A stretch of DNA of 44,526 nt from Accumulibacter sp036625275 (GCF_036625275.1 NZ_JAZKUD010000032.1:1-44526); one strand, 5' to 3'; numbered from the stretch's first letter, positions 35,306 to 44,044 are shown. Numbers and translations: made by a program. Notes: a model not told the origin generated them from the letters alone.

Positions 35306-36931
35306 TCAACCGGGGTTGGCCGTCAGCCGCCGCAGACCAGTGACGAAGCGCGCCAGCGTCGGTGACAGTGCGCCGCGTGGCAGCATGACCTCGATCAGCC
35401 GGAATTTGCCTCGTGTCGCGTGTGCCTCGGCGAGTGCGCGCTTCAGTTCGCGCCGCGTGCTGACCCGCACGCCTTCGCCGCCCATGGCCGGAGCCATGTC
35501 GGCGAAGTGCCAGTCGTCGAGGTCGTTGAAACCCGATTGCGGCTGGAAGGTCCGCAGCATCTCCCACGACTGGTTGTTGAAGACGATCACGATCGGGTCG
35601 AAGCCGAAACGCCGGCAGTTGCCGAGTTCCCAGCCGGTCATCTGGAAAGCCCCGTCACCGACCAGAATCAGTGTGCGCTCGCCGGATGCCGCCTGCAGTC
35701 CGATGCCGGCCGGCACGCCGAAGCCCATGGTTGCGTAATAGCCGGGGGCAACGAGTTCGGTGTTGGCGATGTCCATCGCCGTGAACAGGCAGTCGCCGAT
35801 GTCCGAGGCGATCGGCATGCGGCCCTGGTCGCGCATCAGGTCGTTGACTGCGGTGGCGATGTCGAGTGGCATCAATGGCGTGTCATCGTCAAGCAGGTCG
35901 AAGGGGTAGTCCTGCTTCTTGACCTCGAAGTATCGGTTGGACGGCACGGTTCGTGCCAGCAGGGCGTCGACGAGTGATTCGAGACCGATCGCATCGTAGG
36001 TGTGGTAGCCCATTGAGACACGGCCATCGAGCGCCTGGATGGTCTTGCGCAGGTCAATCTTCTTGTCGGATACGCCGAAGTTGGTGTCGGAAATGATCAC
36101 GCCGAGCAGAAACAGTCCGTCGGAAGACTCGACGGCCTGGGTCACATCCGGCGCTCCGGCGATGCCAAGGTAGGTGCCCATCAGCGGTGCATTGGCCGCA
36201 GCCAGCAGGCCACGCCCCATGAAACTGGTGACTACCGGCAGGGCAAGTCGGCGGGCCAGTTCGGCGGCCTTGGCCTCCAGGCCGAAACGCCGGACCTCGA
36301 CACCGACCATCAGGACTGGCATTGTGGCGGCGGCCAGCCGGCCGAGGATCTCGTCGACACAGGCGGCGAGTGCGTCGGGGTCGGGTCCGGCGGGTTCGAT
36401 CGTGGGTGTCGTCGCGCAGGGTGCGCCCACCATGTCCCGCGGCAGTTCGATGTAGACGGGTCGCGAATGCCGGCGGCAACTCGCCAGCACGCGCGCGATG
36501 TCGGTCGGTGCGCGAGCCGGGTCGTCGAGACGTACCTGGTCGCAGGTGATTTCGCGGTAGATCTGGAACTGCGAGTCGAGCGTCTTCGCCTGATGGTGGA
36601 GCAGCAGCCCCGAGCGCGCATCGTTCTTGCCGGGGCCGCCGGACAGGATGACCAGCGGCGACTTCTCGGCAAAGGCCGAGGCGACGGCATTGACCATGTT
36701 GAGCGCCCCCGCGCCATAGGTGACCGCGGCGACGCCGAGCGTGCCGTGAAAGCGCGCCGACGCATCGGCTGCGAAACCGACGCCGGGTTCGTGCGAGAGC
36801 GTATAGAGCGGCAGGATACGGCTTTCCTCGATGATGCGGAAATAGGGCAGGGCAAAATCGCCGGGGATGCCGAAGATTTCATGGGCGCCATGCGCTTTCA
36901 GGGCATGCAGCAGGGATTCGGTGATGTTCAT
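35306..36931 (-). CDS. ipdC: Phenylpyruvate/indolepyruvate decarboxylase (ThDP-dependent)
   Basis: Non-oxidative 2-keto acid decarboxylase giving phenylacetaldehyde or indole-3-acetaldehyde. Cofactor Glu48 is in SHEPGVGFAAD; the C-terminal ThDP/Mg motif runs from GDGAFQMTGWE to VFNN. It closely resembles my memory of the Azospirillum brasilense enzyme (for example GIPGDFALP, TYGAGALNMVNA, SFMGRGLL, WEMLRTFQPQ), whose preference is for phenylpyruvate. GAGGAG before ATG 36931 fixes the start; 541 residues. Convergent with xerC and divergent from the PaaY-like gene. Exact substrate is inferred. Confidence 0.88.
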   Translation of the reverse strand: MNITESLLHALKAHGAHEIFGIPGDFALPYFRIIEESRILPLYTLSHEPGVGFAADASARFHGTLGVAAVTYGAGALNMVNAVASAFAEKSPLVILSGGPGKNDARSGLLLHHQAKTLDSQFQIYREITCDQVRLDDPARAPTDIARVLASCRRHSRPVYIELPRDMVGAPCATTPTIEPAGPDPDALAACVDEILGRLAAATMPVLMVGVEVRRFGLEAKAAELARRLALPVVTSFMGRGLLAAANAPLMGTYLGIAGAPDVTQAVESSDGLFLLGVIISDTNFGVSDKKIDLRKTIQALDGRVSMGYHTYDAIGLESLVDALLARTVPSNRYFEVKKQDYPFDLLDDDTPLMPLDIATAVNDLMRDQGRMPIASDIGDCLFTAMDIANTELVAPGYYATMGFGVPAGIGLQAASGERTLILVGDGAFQMTGWELGNCRRFGFDPIVIVFNNQSWEMLRTFQPQSGFNDLDDWHFADMAPAMGGEGVRVSTRRELKRALAEAHATRGKFRLIEVMLPRGALSPTLARFVTGLRRLTANPG

Positions 36932-37060
36932 GCGGACTCCTCGCAAAAGACCTGCAATTTAATCAGGCGTGGAACGTTCATCGTGGCTTTCTGCCAATAC
37001 TGTACCGAGAAACCGCCATTAATGGATAGAATCCCCGTTCCACCTTTCGGGAGGCTGTTC

Positions 37061-37672
37061 ATGAATACCCTGCGCGTCTATGCGATCGACGGCATCGTGC
37101 CCGTGGTCGACCCGACGGCCTTCGTCCATCCGACCGCCGTCCTGATCGGTGATGTCATCGTCGGCCCGGGCTGCTATGTCGGCCCCTGCGCCAGCTTGCG
37201 CGGCGATTTCGGGCGGCTGATCCTCGAACGCGGCGCCAACCTCCAGGATACCTGTGTCATGCATGGCTTTCCCGGTACCGACACCGTCGTTGGCGAAGAC
37301 GGCCACATCGGCCACGGTGCCGTGCTGCACGGTTGCCGTGTCGAAAGGAACGCGCTGGTCGGCATGAATGCAGTGATCATGGACAACGCCCTCATCGGCG
37401 AGTCCGCGATGATTGCCGCCTGCGCCTTCGTCAAGGCCGGCGTCGAGATCCCGCCGCGCAGCCTCGCCGCCGGTATTCCGGCCAGGGTCATCCGCCTCCT
37501 CTCCGATGAGGAGAGGGCGTGGAAGGTTGAAGGTACCCACACCTACCAGGATCTTGCCCGTCGCTGCCTGACCACGATGGTCGAATGCGAGCCGCTGCGC
37601 GCAGCCGAACCCGACCGCCCGCGCATCCACATCCCGGACGTGATCCCGCTGGTCGAACTGAAAAAGCGCTGA
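37061..37672 (+). CDS. PaaY/CaiE-like hexapeptide-repeat protein (gamma-carbonic anhydrase fold)
   Basis: Left-handed beta-helix protein of 203 residues. Repeating hexapeptides run from AFVHPTAVLIGDVIVGPGCYV to about residue 150; metal-ligand histidines are likely His68 (VMHGFPG), His85 and His90 (GHGAVLHG). The pattern PGTDTVVGEDGHIGHGAVLHG and the C-terminal SDEERAWKVEGTHTYQDL are characteristic of PaaY, a thioesterase that removes dead-end CoA esters in phenylacetate degradation. GGGAGG 6 bases before ATG 37061 sets the start. No other paa gene is in the window. A gamma-carbonic anhydrase role is the alternative. Confidence 0.85.
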   Translation: MNTLRVYAIDGIVPVVDPTAFVHPTAVLIGDVIVGPGCYVGPCASLRGDFGRLILERGANLQDTCVMHGFPGTDTVVGEDGHIGHGAVLHGCRVERNALVGMNAVIMDNALIGESAMIAACAFVKAGVEIPPRSLAAGIPARVIRLLSDEERAWKVEGTHTYQDLARRCLTTMVECEPLRAAEPDRPRIHIPDVIPLVELKKR

Positions 37673-38034
37673 TTTGATGATGCGCGAGCATGACCAGACC
37701 GACCCCGGCCGTATTCGCCACAGGCGTGTCGCCGAACCGGCTAACGGCCATGACTTTCGAGGCACCCCCGATCATGAAAGTCATGACCGTTTCCCCTCTC
37801 CCGCAAGTGGAGAGGGGAGATTCGTGAGTCGCTGACGCGACTTTCACATTAAGCGATATGTCGCCAGTATGCAGCCAGCCGTTGCGTAGCGTCGTGGCTG
37901 TCGCTTGCGGGTTGCGCTAGTAGCCCTGCATCACGGTTTCGTCGCGCTCGAGCACTTCGCCGGTGGCACCGGCGCAAGGGCGGGTCGTCGGCATCGGCGA
38001 CGACCACCTCGATGACGCTGTGCAGGTCCTGCGC
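37673..38034. other. 362-bp intergenic region with repeat copy C
   Basis: Contains repeat copy C (37743-37853). From about 37917 to 38034 the minus strand reads protein-like in pieces across two frames (DLHSVIEVVVADADD in one, TGEVLERDETVMQGY then stop in another), possibly a decayed gene end. No intact gene is seen. Confidence 0.5.
37743..37853 (+). repeat. Dispersed palindromic repeat, copy C
   Basis: Arms AACGGCCATGACTTTC (37743-37758) and GAAAGTCATGACCGTT (37776-37791) match at 15 of 16 positions. Then CCCTCTCCCGC, AAG, TGGAGAGGGG hairpin (about 37794-37816), GATTCGTGAGTCGCTGACGCG and GACTTTCAC (37838-37846). It shares 23 consecutive bases with copy A around the right arm and most of the distal segment. 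Confidence 0.88.
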
Positions 38035-38892
38035 TCAGCCCTGATCGGCGAGCAGGAAGTCCTGGACGATGCGTACCTGCGATTCTTCGAGGAACATCGG
38101 GGCATGGCCAACTGCCGGCACTTCGACGAGCTTTGCACGCGGTCCACGGGTCGTCATCTCAGTGGCGGTATCGTGCAGCAGGATGTCCGATTGCGCACCG
38201 CGCAGGACCAGCGTTGGGCAGCGGATGGCGTCGTACATCGGCCAGAGGTTGATCTCCTTGGCCTCAAGGAAGGCCTTCTGGTAGGGCTGGGCGATTGCGC
38301 GGTCATAGTTCATCTCAATGCCGCCGTCAGGCTTCGCCCGCGTGCCGACGACGGTCATGAAGCGCCACTGCGCGTCAGTGAGGGCGCCGAACGGCGCACA
38401 CACGACGCGCACATAGGCTTCTGCCTCGGCCAGATCGGCGAAATCCGGAGCCTTGCCGAGATATTCACCAATTCGCTGCAGGGCGTCGATACCGATCGTT
38501 GGCCCGACGTCGTTGAGCACCAGTCGACTGATCGGCGAGCCCGGCAGGCTCGCCAGGAACATGCCGATCAGGCCGCCCATCGAACTTCCCAGCCAGTGTA
38601 CCGAGTCCACCGCAAGGCGGGCGATCAGCGTCATCATGTCGTTGGCGTAGACCGGCACGCCGTAGTCATCGGCGAAGAATAAGCGATCGCTGCGGCCACG
38701 CCCGACGACGTCCGGGCAGACGACCCGGTAATCGTCGGCCAGGGCGTTGGCCAGGACATCGAAATCGCGGCCGTTGCGGGTCAGGCCGTGCGCGCAGATC
38801 AGGACGCGTGGATTGGCCGGGTTGCCCCACTCGACGTAAGCCATGCGGTGTAGGCCATGCGGCCCCAGGCAACGTACCGAGCCTTCGCGCAT
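38035..38892 (-). CDS. Alpha/beta hydrolase
   Basis: Serine hydrolase of unknown substrate. Oxyanion motif CAHGLTRNGRDFD, nucleophile elbow GSSMGG, acid in LRGAQSDILL and His in VPAVGHAPMF form a complete fold. I chose ATG 38892 (MREGSVRCLGPHGLHRMAY, 285 residues) because the fold begins about 17 residues later and relatives start similarly; ATG 38970 (MAILKEFEEL) and starts up to 39132 are in frame and cannot be excluded, as no start has a strong ribosome-binding site. The neighbouring Pho locus is divergent. Confidence 0.83.
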   Translation of the reverse strand: MREGSVRCLGPHGLHRMAYVEWGNPANPRVLICAHGLTRNGRDFDVLANALADDYRVVCPDVVGRGRSDRLFFADDYGVPVYANDMMTLIARLAVDSVHWLGSSMGGLIGMFLASLPGSPISRLVLNDVGPTIGIDALQRIGEYLGKAPDFADLAEAEAYVRVVCAPFGALTDAQWRFMTVVGTRAKPDGGIEMNYDRAIAQPYQKAFLEAKEINLWPMYDAIRCPTLVLRGAQSDILLHDTATEMTTRGPRAKLVEVPAVGHAPMFLEESQVRIVQDFLLADQG

Positions 38893-39200
38893 CTCGTGCA
38901 AACGGCCGCCGGCCGCCTGGCCGGGCCGTGAGGTCACTACCAGTTCTTCGAATTCCTTGAGTATCGCCATGTTCGAGCCCCGATGTCGTTCAGTTATTCG
39001 GATCGATCCTTGCAACTCCCTGATCTCCTGTCTGGCGGGCAGTGCGCGGGCCTGAAAGCCGTAGCCGTCATCGCCCTGCAGCCGGGTCGGGAAATTCAAT
39101 GATGCCATCGAGAGTATCCTCGCATCGGGCAAGCGAAGTCAATCGTCAGTTGCCGGCGAGCGCATCATTACCAGAGATTCCGCCCATCCCAGAAGCACTC

Positions 39201-39276
39201 AGGGGAGGGGTTGGGGGAGAGGGAAACGGTCATGACTTTCATGATTGGGGGGGGCCTGGAAAAGTCATGACCGTTT
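39201..39276 (-). repeat. Dispersed palindromic repeat, copy D (truncated, inverted)
   Basis: Perfect 16-bp arms AAACGGTCATGACTTT (39224-39239) and AAAGTCATGACCGTTT (39261-39276). In the minus orientation they are followed by CCCTCTCCCCCAACCCC (39223 downward), as in copy B. The distal hairpin and ACTTTC end seen in A-C are missing. Confidence 0.85.
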
Positions 39277-39437
39277 GGTGCGATTGGACGGATCGTTCTT
39301 CCGCCCAGGTCCAACCAGGGAGCGGTGCAGGCAAGGGATGCCCAGGCGGCGAGAGCCGATGGCATGCTCAAGGTCATCGCAGGCAGCGAAATCGAGCGGG
39401 GTGCGATTCCGGCCTGGCTTGATGCCGGATCGGGTAG

Positions 39438-39471
39438 CCGTCATTTTTTCGTAACATGACGGGCCTATTCT
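39438..39471 (+). promoter_or_regulatory. Pho-box-like promoter upstream of phoU (copy 1)
   Basis: CCGTCAT (39438-39444), 4 bases, TCGTAAC (39449-39455), 10 bases, TATTCT (39466-39471). The first 7-mer differs from the PhoB half-site CTGTCAT by one base and the 11-bp period is right; the second is weaker. CCGTCAT also forms a perfect inverted repeat with ATGACGG (39456-39462). The layout is the same as that before the second phoU. Confidence 0.6.
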
Positions 39472-39510
39472 CCGATCGCCGATCCCACTTCCCAATGCGA
39501 GCACAGACTC

Positions 39511-40203
39511 ATGAGTGATCACCTCAGCAAGCAGTTCGACCGCGAACTTGAATACATCAGCAGCCGAATTCTGCAGATGGGTACCCTGGTCGAAAGACAG
39601 GTGCTGGTGGCGATCGAGGCCTTCAGTACCGGGAGCGCCGAGGCAAGCCAGCAGGTGATTGACGGTGAACGCCAGGTCGATGCCGACGAGGTCGGTATCG
39701 ACGAGGACTGCACGCTGCTGATTGCCCGCCGGCAACTCGCGGCGGGCGATTTGCGCTTGATTCTGGCCATCCTGCGGATCGTGACCGACCTCGAGCGGAT
39801 CGGCGACAAGGCCTGCGAGATTGCCCGCATGTCGCGAGCGCTGCGTCTGGACGGCGCTCACTACCTCCCGCGATTGACCGACCTCGACCATTGCGGACGG
39901 CTCGCCACCGATATGCTGCGGGCGGCGCTCGACTCGTTGGCCCGTCGGGATGTCGAGGCGGCTCGCCGGGTCATCGGTACGGACGCGGCCGTCGATACCG
40001 CCTTCAATACCATCCTGCGGCAACTCCTGACCTACATGCTGGAAGACCCGCGCACGATCAGCGAAGCGCTCGACATCCTCTGGATCGCCAAGGCCATCGA
40101 ACGGATTGGCGATCACGCGACCAATATCGCCGAGGACGTGATCTACATCGTCAGCGGCATCGACATTCGGCACACGCTTCCCAAGCCCACTGACGAGGCC
40201 TGA
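39511..40203 (+). CDS. phoU: Phosphate signalling protein PhoU, copy 1
   Basis: Metal-binding regulator that links the Pst transporter to the PhoR/PhoB system and limits phosphate uptake. Two three-helix repeats each carry an ERIGD motif (TDLERIGDKACEIA and KAIERIGDHATNIAEDV). 230 residues. Unusually it precedes pstS; phoU normally ends the operon. About two thirds of its first 128 residues are identical to the second copy at 44141. Confidence 0.95.
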   Translation: MSDHLSKQFDRELEYISSRILQMGTLVERQVLVAIEAFSTGSAEASQQVIDGERQVDADEVGIDEDCTLLIARRQLAAGDLRLILAILRIVTDLERIGDKACEIARMSRALRLDGAHYLPRLTDLDHCGRLATDMLRAALDSLARRDVEAARRVIGTDAAVDTAFNTILRQLLTYMLEDPRTISEALDILWIAKAIERIGDHATNIAEDVIYIVSGIDIRHTLPKPTDEA

Positions 40204-40229
40204 CGCCGACAGGTGGCTGCTGAGGCTGG

Positions 40230-40263
40230 CCGTCATCCTCTCGCAATGATCAACCCTCAGACT
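40230..40263 (+). promoter_or_regulatory. Weak Pho-box-like site upstream of pstS
   Basis: CCGTCAT (40230-40236), 4 bases, TCGCAAT (40241-40247), 10 bases, CAGACT (40258-40263). Only the first 7-mer is good and the -10 is poor, so it may be chance or a weak internal promoter between phoU and pstS. Confidence 0.3.
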
Positions 40264-40305
40264 GCCGCCACCCCCTATGACCCCCCGACTGTCCGGAGAT
40301 TGAAA

Positions 40306-41322
40306 ATGCCTACCCATCGCACGCTGCGCAAGTTGTCTGTTCTGACTGCCACCCTGTTCCTGACGTTCTCCGCACTGGCTGCCGACATCACCGGTGCCGG
40401 CGCCACTTTTCCCTACGCGGTCTACACCAAGTGGGCCGAGGCGTATCAGACGGCGACCAGGAACCGGGTGAACTATCAGGGCATCGGTTCTTCCGGCGGC
40501 GTCAAGCAGATCAAGGCCAGGACCGTAGACTTCGGCGGCACCGACGCTCCACTGAGCGAATCCGATCTCGATGCCGCCGGACTGGTACAGGTCCCGACCG
40601 TGATGGGCGGCGTGACCCTGGTGATCAATGTTCCCGGCATCGAGTCCGGCAAACTGAAACTCGACGGCCCCACGCTTGCCGATCTCTTCCGGGGCGCCAT
40701 CAGGAAGTGGAACGACCCGGCCATCGTCAACCTGAACCCTGGCCTCAAGCTGCCCGATCTGGCGATTACCGTGGCTTTCCGTTCCGACGGATCGGGGACC
40801 ACCTTCGTTTTTTCGAATTATCTGGCCCGGCAGTCGGCGTCGTTCAAGAACGAGGTCGGTGCCGGTAATACGGTGAACTGGCCCACCAATGGCGTTGGCG
40901 GCAAGGGCAACCCCGGCGTTGCCGCCAACGTGCAGAAGATTGCCGGCGCCATTGGCTATGTCGATATCGCCGATGCCACGAAAAACAAGATGACCTTCGT
41001 GGCCCTGAAGAACAAGTCCGGCCACTATATCGTGCCAACCCAGGACGCCATCGAGGCCGCCGCCGCCGGCGCCAACTTCAAGGTCAGGGGCATGGCTCCC
41101 GACCTGCTTGACCAGGCTCACAAGGATGCCTGGCCGATCACCAGTGCGACCTACATTCTTGCCTACGAGAAGGGGGCCGACGCTGCCAAGCAGAAAGGCG
41201 TGGTCGACTTCTTTGGCTGGGCATTGAACAACGGCCAGAAGATGGCCGAGGATCTGGGTTTCGTGCCGCTACCTGCGAGCGTGGTGAAGATGGTCGAAAC
41301 CGAGATGAAGAACATCAAATAA
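40306..41322 (+). CDS. pstS: Phosphate ABC transporter substrate-binding protein PstS
   Basis: Periplasmic phosphate-binding protein. Signal peptide 1-25 (cut near SALA-AD), then ITGAGATFPYAVYTKWAEAY, GIGSSGGVKQI, DFGGTDAPLS, and RSDGSGTTFVF, the phosphate-binding loops of PstS. 338 residues. It follows phoU by 102 bases and starts the pstSCAB run. ATG 40306 gives a normal signal sequence; the upstream open frame does not. Confidence 0.97.
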   Translation: MPTHRTLRKLSVLTATLFLTFSALAADITGAGATFPYAVYTKWAEAYQTATRNRVNYQGIGSSGGVKQIKARTVDFGGTDAPLSESDLDAAGLVQVPTVMGGVTLVINVPGIESGKLKLDGPTLADLFRGAIRKWNDPAIVNLNPGLKLPDLAITVAFRSDGSGTTFVFSNYLARQSASFKNEVGAGNTVNWPTNGVGGKGNPGVAANVQKIAGAIGYVDIADATKNKMTFVALKNKSGHYIVPTQDAIEAAAAGANFKVRGMAPDLLDQAHKDAWPITSATYILAYEKGADAAKQKGVVDFFGWALNNGQKMAEDLGFVPLPASVVKMVETEMKNIK

Positions 41323-41401
41323 GGTTTGTAGTCGAATCCTGCCCGCAAACCGTTCTTGCGGCGACCTTTGGAAACCGCCCTTCCACGTGAGGAATGATCG
41401 C

Positions 41402-42388
41402 ATGACCGCAGTGATGTCCACCCGCAGACCCGTCAGGTCCGATCTCCAGGCCAGACAGATCAGAAAGTTCAAGCTGCAGGACACCCTCTTTCATCAACTG
41501 ACCCTGCTGTTCGCCCTGATTGTCCTGGCCGCACTCGCAGGCATATTGATCGCCCTGGCTCTTGAAGCGCTACCGGCGTTCAGGGAATTCGGTGCGGCTT
41601 TCCTGTGGACCAATGCCTGGAACGTGCCAGAAGAGCAGTTCGGCGCGCTCAGCGCCGTCTACGGCACCGTGGTGACCTCGGCCATTGCGCTGTTCATCGC
41701 CGTACCGGTCAGTTTCGGCATCGCCCTGTTTCTCACCGAAACCTGCCCGGTCTGGCTGCGTCGTCCGCTCGGCACGGCCATCGAACTGCTGGCCGGGGTG
41801 CCTTCGATCATCTATGGCATCTGGGGGTTGTTCGTGTTTGCGCCATGGTTTGCCAGAGAGGTGCAACCGCATCTGCAAACGCTTTTCGGCGACCTGCCGG
41901 TGATCGGCGGCTGGTTTGCCGGTCCGCCGATCGGCGTCGGTATTCTCGCCGCCGGCATCGTACTGTCGCTGATGGTGATTCCCTTCGTGGCCTCGGTGAT
42001 GCGTGACGTCTTCGAAACGGTGCCGGCACAACTCAAGGAATCGGCGTATGGTCTCGGTTGCACCACCTGGGAAGTCGTCACTGGCGTGGTCCTGCCCTAC
42101 ACCCGCGTCGGCGTCATTGGTGGCATCATGCTGGGCCTGGGCCGCGCGCTCGGAGAAACGATGGCCGTCACCTTCGTGATCGGCAACGCCAACCGCATCG
42201 TCGGCAGCCTGTTCGCGCCGGGAACCTCGATCGCCTCGACGCTGGCCAATGAATTCGGTGAAGCCGACCCCGGCCTGCATATTTCCGCCTTGTTCGCCCT
42301 CGGCCTGGTCCTTTTCGTCATCACCTTCGTGGTGCTGGCAATTTCGCGCTGGTTGATCCGGCGCGGCCTTGCCAGGCAAGGCCAGTGA
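41402..42388 (+). CDS. pstC: Phosphate ABC transporter permease PstC
   Basis: Inner-membrane permease with six helices. The permease EAA-type loop ESAYGLGCTTWEVVTGVVLPY contacts PstB; GLGRALGETMAVTFVIGNA is the family's signature. GAGGA 8 bases before ATG 41402 supports the start (328 residues); a GTG at 41387 is in frame. Downstream pstA begins 17 bases later. Confidence 0.95.
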   Translation: MTAVMSTRRPVRSDLQARQIRKFKLQDTLFHQLTLLFALIVLAALAGILIALALEALPAFREFGAAFLWTNAWNVPEEQFGALSAVYGTVVTSAIALFIAVPVSFGIALFLTETCPVWLRRPLGTAIELLAGVPSIIYGIWGLFVFAPWFAREVQPHLQTLFGDLPVIGGWFAGPPIGVGILAAGIVLSLMVIPFVASVMRDVFETVPAQLKESAYGLGCTTWEVVTGVVLPYTRVGVIGGIMLGLGRALGETMAVTFVIGNANRIVGSLFAPGTSIASTLANEFGEADPGLHISALFALGLVLFVITFVVLAISRWLIRRGLARQGQ

Positions 42389-42404
42389 AAGGGGGAGAAC
42401 GGTC

Positions 42405-43247
42405 ATGAATCGCTATTCTCGCCGCATTCTGACCAACCGCATCGGCATGGGCCTGTCGATGCTGGCGATGGCCTTCGGTCTGCTCGCCCTGCTGTGGATT
42501 CTCTGGACCCTGTTCTATAACGGCTTCGCAGCGCTGAGCTGGGATTTGTTCACTCACGACACGCCGGCACCCGGCAGTGAAGGCGGCGGACTGCGCAATG
42601 CCATCGTCGGCAGCCTGCTGATCGTTGGCGTCACTGCTCTGGTCTCGACGCCGGTCGGAATTCTCGCCGGCATCTACCTGGCCGAATTCGGTGGCAAATC
42701 CCGATTCGCTGCCGCGACCCGTTTCGTCACCGACATCATGCTGTCGGCGCCTTCGATCGTCGTCGGACTGTTCGTCTATGCTCTGGCGGTGGCGACCCTG
42801 GGCGGTTTTTCCGGCTGGGCGGGGTCGCTGGCCCTGTCGCTGATCGCCATTCCGGTGGTCGTGCGAACGACCGAGAACATGCTGCTGCTGGTGCCCGGCA
42901 GTCTGCGTGAGGCGGCGTTCGCGGTCGGCGCGCCGCACTGGCAGGTGTCCTTGAAAGTCACCCTGCGCGCGGTCAAGGCGGGTGTACTGACCGGCATTCT
43001 GCTGGCCATCGCCCGCGTCACCGGAGAAACCGCGCCGCTCTTGTTTACCGCGCTGAACAACCAGTTCTACAGTACCGACATGTCGCAACCGATGGGCAAC
43101 CTGCCGGTGGTGATCTTCCAGTTCGCGATGAGCCCCTACGACAACTGGGTGAACCTGGCGTGGGGCGGTGCGCTGCTGATTGCCCTGATGGTGCTCGCGA
43201 TCAACATCGTCGCACGCGTCCTGTTTCGCAAGAAATCCTCAGACTAG
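42405..43247 (+). CDS. pstA: Phosphate ABC transporter permease PstA
   Basis: Second permease subunit, 280 residues, six helices. The EAA-like loop REAAFAVGAPHWQVSLKVTLR and ARVTGETAPLLFTALNNQFY are typical of PstA. GGGGGAGA precedes ATG 42405. It lies between pstC and pstB with short gaps, so the transporter is one unit. Confidence 0.95.
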   Translation: MNRYSRRILTNRIGMGLSMLAMAFGLLALLWILWTLFYNGFAALSWDLFTHDTPAPGSEGGGLRNAIVGSLLIVGVTALVSTPVGILAGIYLAEFGGKSRFAAATRFVTDIMLSAPSIVVGLFVYALAVATLGGFSGWAGSLALSLIAIPVVVRTTENMLLLVPGSLREAAFAVGAPHWQVSLKVTLRAVKAGVLTGILLAIARVTGETAPLLFTALNNQFYSTDMSQPMGNLPVVIFQFAMSPYDNWVNLAWGGALLIALMVLAINIVARVLFRKKSSD

Positions 43248-43261
43248 ACCCGGAGTTTCCC

Positions 43262-44044
43262 ATGTCCGCCCCTCAATACCCTGTCGAAGGCGAAGCCATT
43301 CTGGCAGTCCGCGACCTGAGTTTCTATTACGGCGACTTTCGTGGCCTCAACAAGGTTTCCCTGGACATCGCGCAAAACAAGGTCACGGCTTTCATCGGCC
43401 CTTCCGGTTGCGGCAAGTCCACCCTGCTGAGGACCTTCAACCGCATGTACGATCTCTATCCTGGCCAGCGCGCGGAAGGGCAGATCCTCTTCCATGGCAG
43501 TAACCTGCTCGACAGGAAGCAGGATGTGAATCTGCTGCGCGCCAGGATTGGCATGGTCTTCCAGAAGCCGACGCCGTTTCCGATGACCCTCTACGAAAAC
43601 ATCGCTTTTGGTGTGCGGCTCTACGAACCCCTGGCAAAATCCGACATGGACGAGCGCGTCGAATGGGCGCTGCGCAAGGCGGCATTGTGGGAAGAAACCC
43701 GGAACAAGTTGCAGCAGAGTGGGCTGTCGCTGTCGGGGGGGCAGCAGCAGCGCTTGTGTATCGCTCGCACGATCGCGGTCAAACCCGATGTGGTGCTGCT
43801 GGATGAACCCACTTCCGCGCTGGACCCGCTGTCCACCGCCAAGATCGAGGAATTGATCAATGAACTCAAGTCCGATTACTCGATTGCCATCGTCACCCAC
43901 AACATGCAACAGGCGGCGCGCATCTCCGATTACACGGCATTCATGTATCTCGGTGAATTGATCGAATTTGGCAATACCCGGGAGCTGTTCGTCAAGCCGA
44001 AAAAGCAGCAGACCGAGGACTACATTACCGGGCGCTTCGGCTGA
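43262..44044 (+). CDS. pstB: Phosphate ABC transporter ATP-binding protein PstB
   Basis: ATPase of the Pst transporter and partner of PhoU. Walker A GPSGCGKST (46-54), Q-loop MVFQKPTPFPMTLYENIAFG, signature LSGGQQQRLCIAR, Walker B VVLLDEPTSALDP, and switch His in VTHNMQQAAR. 260 residues. CGGAG 8 bases before the ATG. The C-terminal KKQQTEDYITGRFG matches the family end. Confidence 0.97.
   Translation: MSAPQYPVEGEAILAVRDLSFYYGDFRGLNKVSLDIAQNKVTAFIGPSGCGKSTLLRTFNRMYDLYPGQRAEGQILFHGSNLLDRKQDVNLLRARIGMVFQKPTPFPMTLYENIAFGVRLYEPLAKSDMDERVEWALRKAALWEETRNKLQQSGLSLSGGQQQRLCIARTIAVKPDVVLLDEPTSALDPLSTAKIEELINELKSDYSIAIVTHNMQQAARISDYTAFMYLGELIEFGNTRELFVKPKKQQTEDYITGRFG

Larger units (their letters stand above)
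38893..39510. other. 618-bp region between the hydrolase and phoU
   Basis: The left part (to 39132) is open in the hydrolase frame and may code an N-terminal extension. The middle holds repeat copy D. From about 39275 to 39459 a plus-strand frame without a normal start is open and reads protein-like (AVQARDAQAARADGMLKVIAGSE, then SRHFFVT and stop), possibly a gene remnant. The right end holds the Pho-box-like promoter of phoU. Confidence 0.5.

Noticed and set aside
36467..37060. Long N-terminal extension of the PaaY-like protein
   Set aside because: The frame is open but antisense to the decarboxylase, and the good ribosome-binding site and family start are at 37061.
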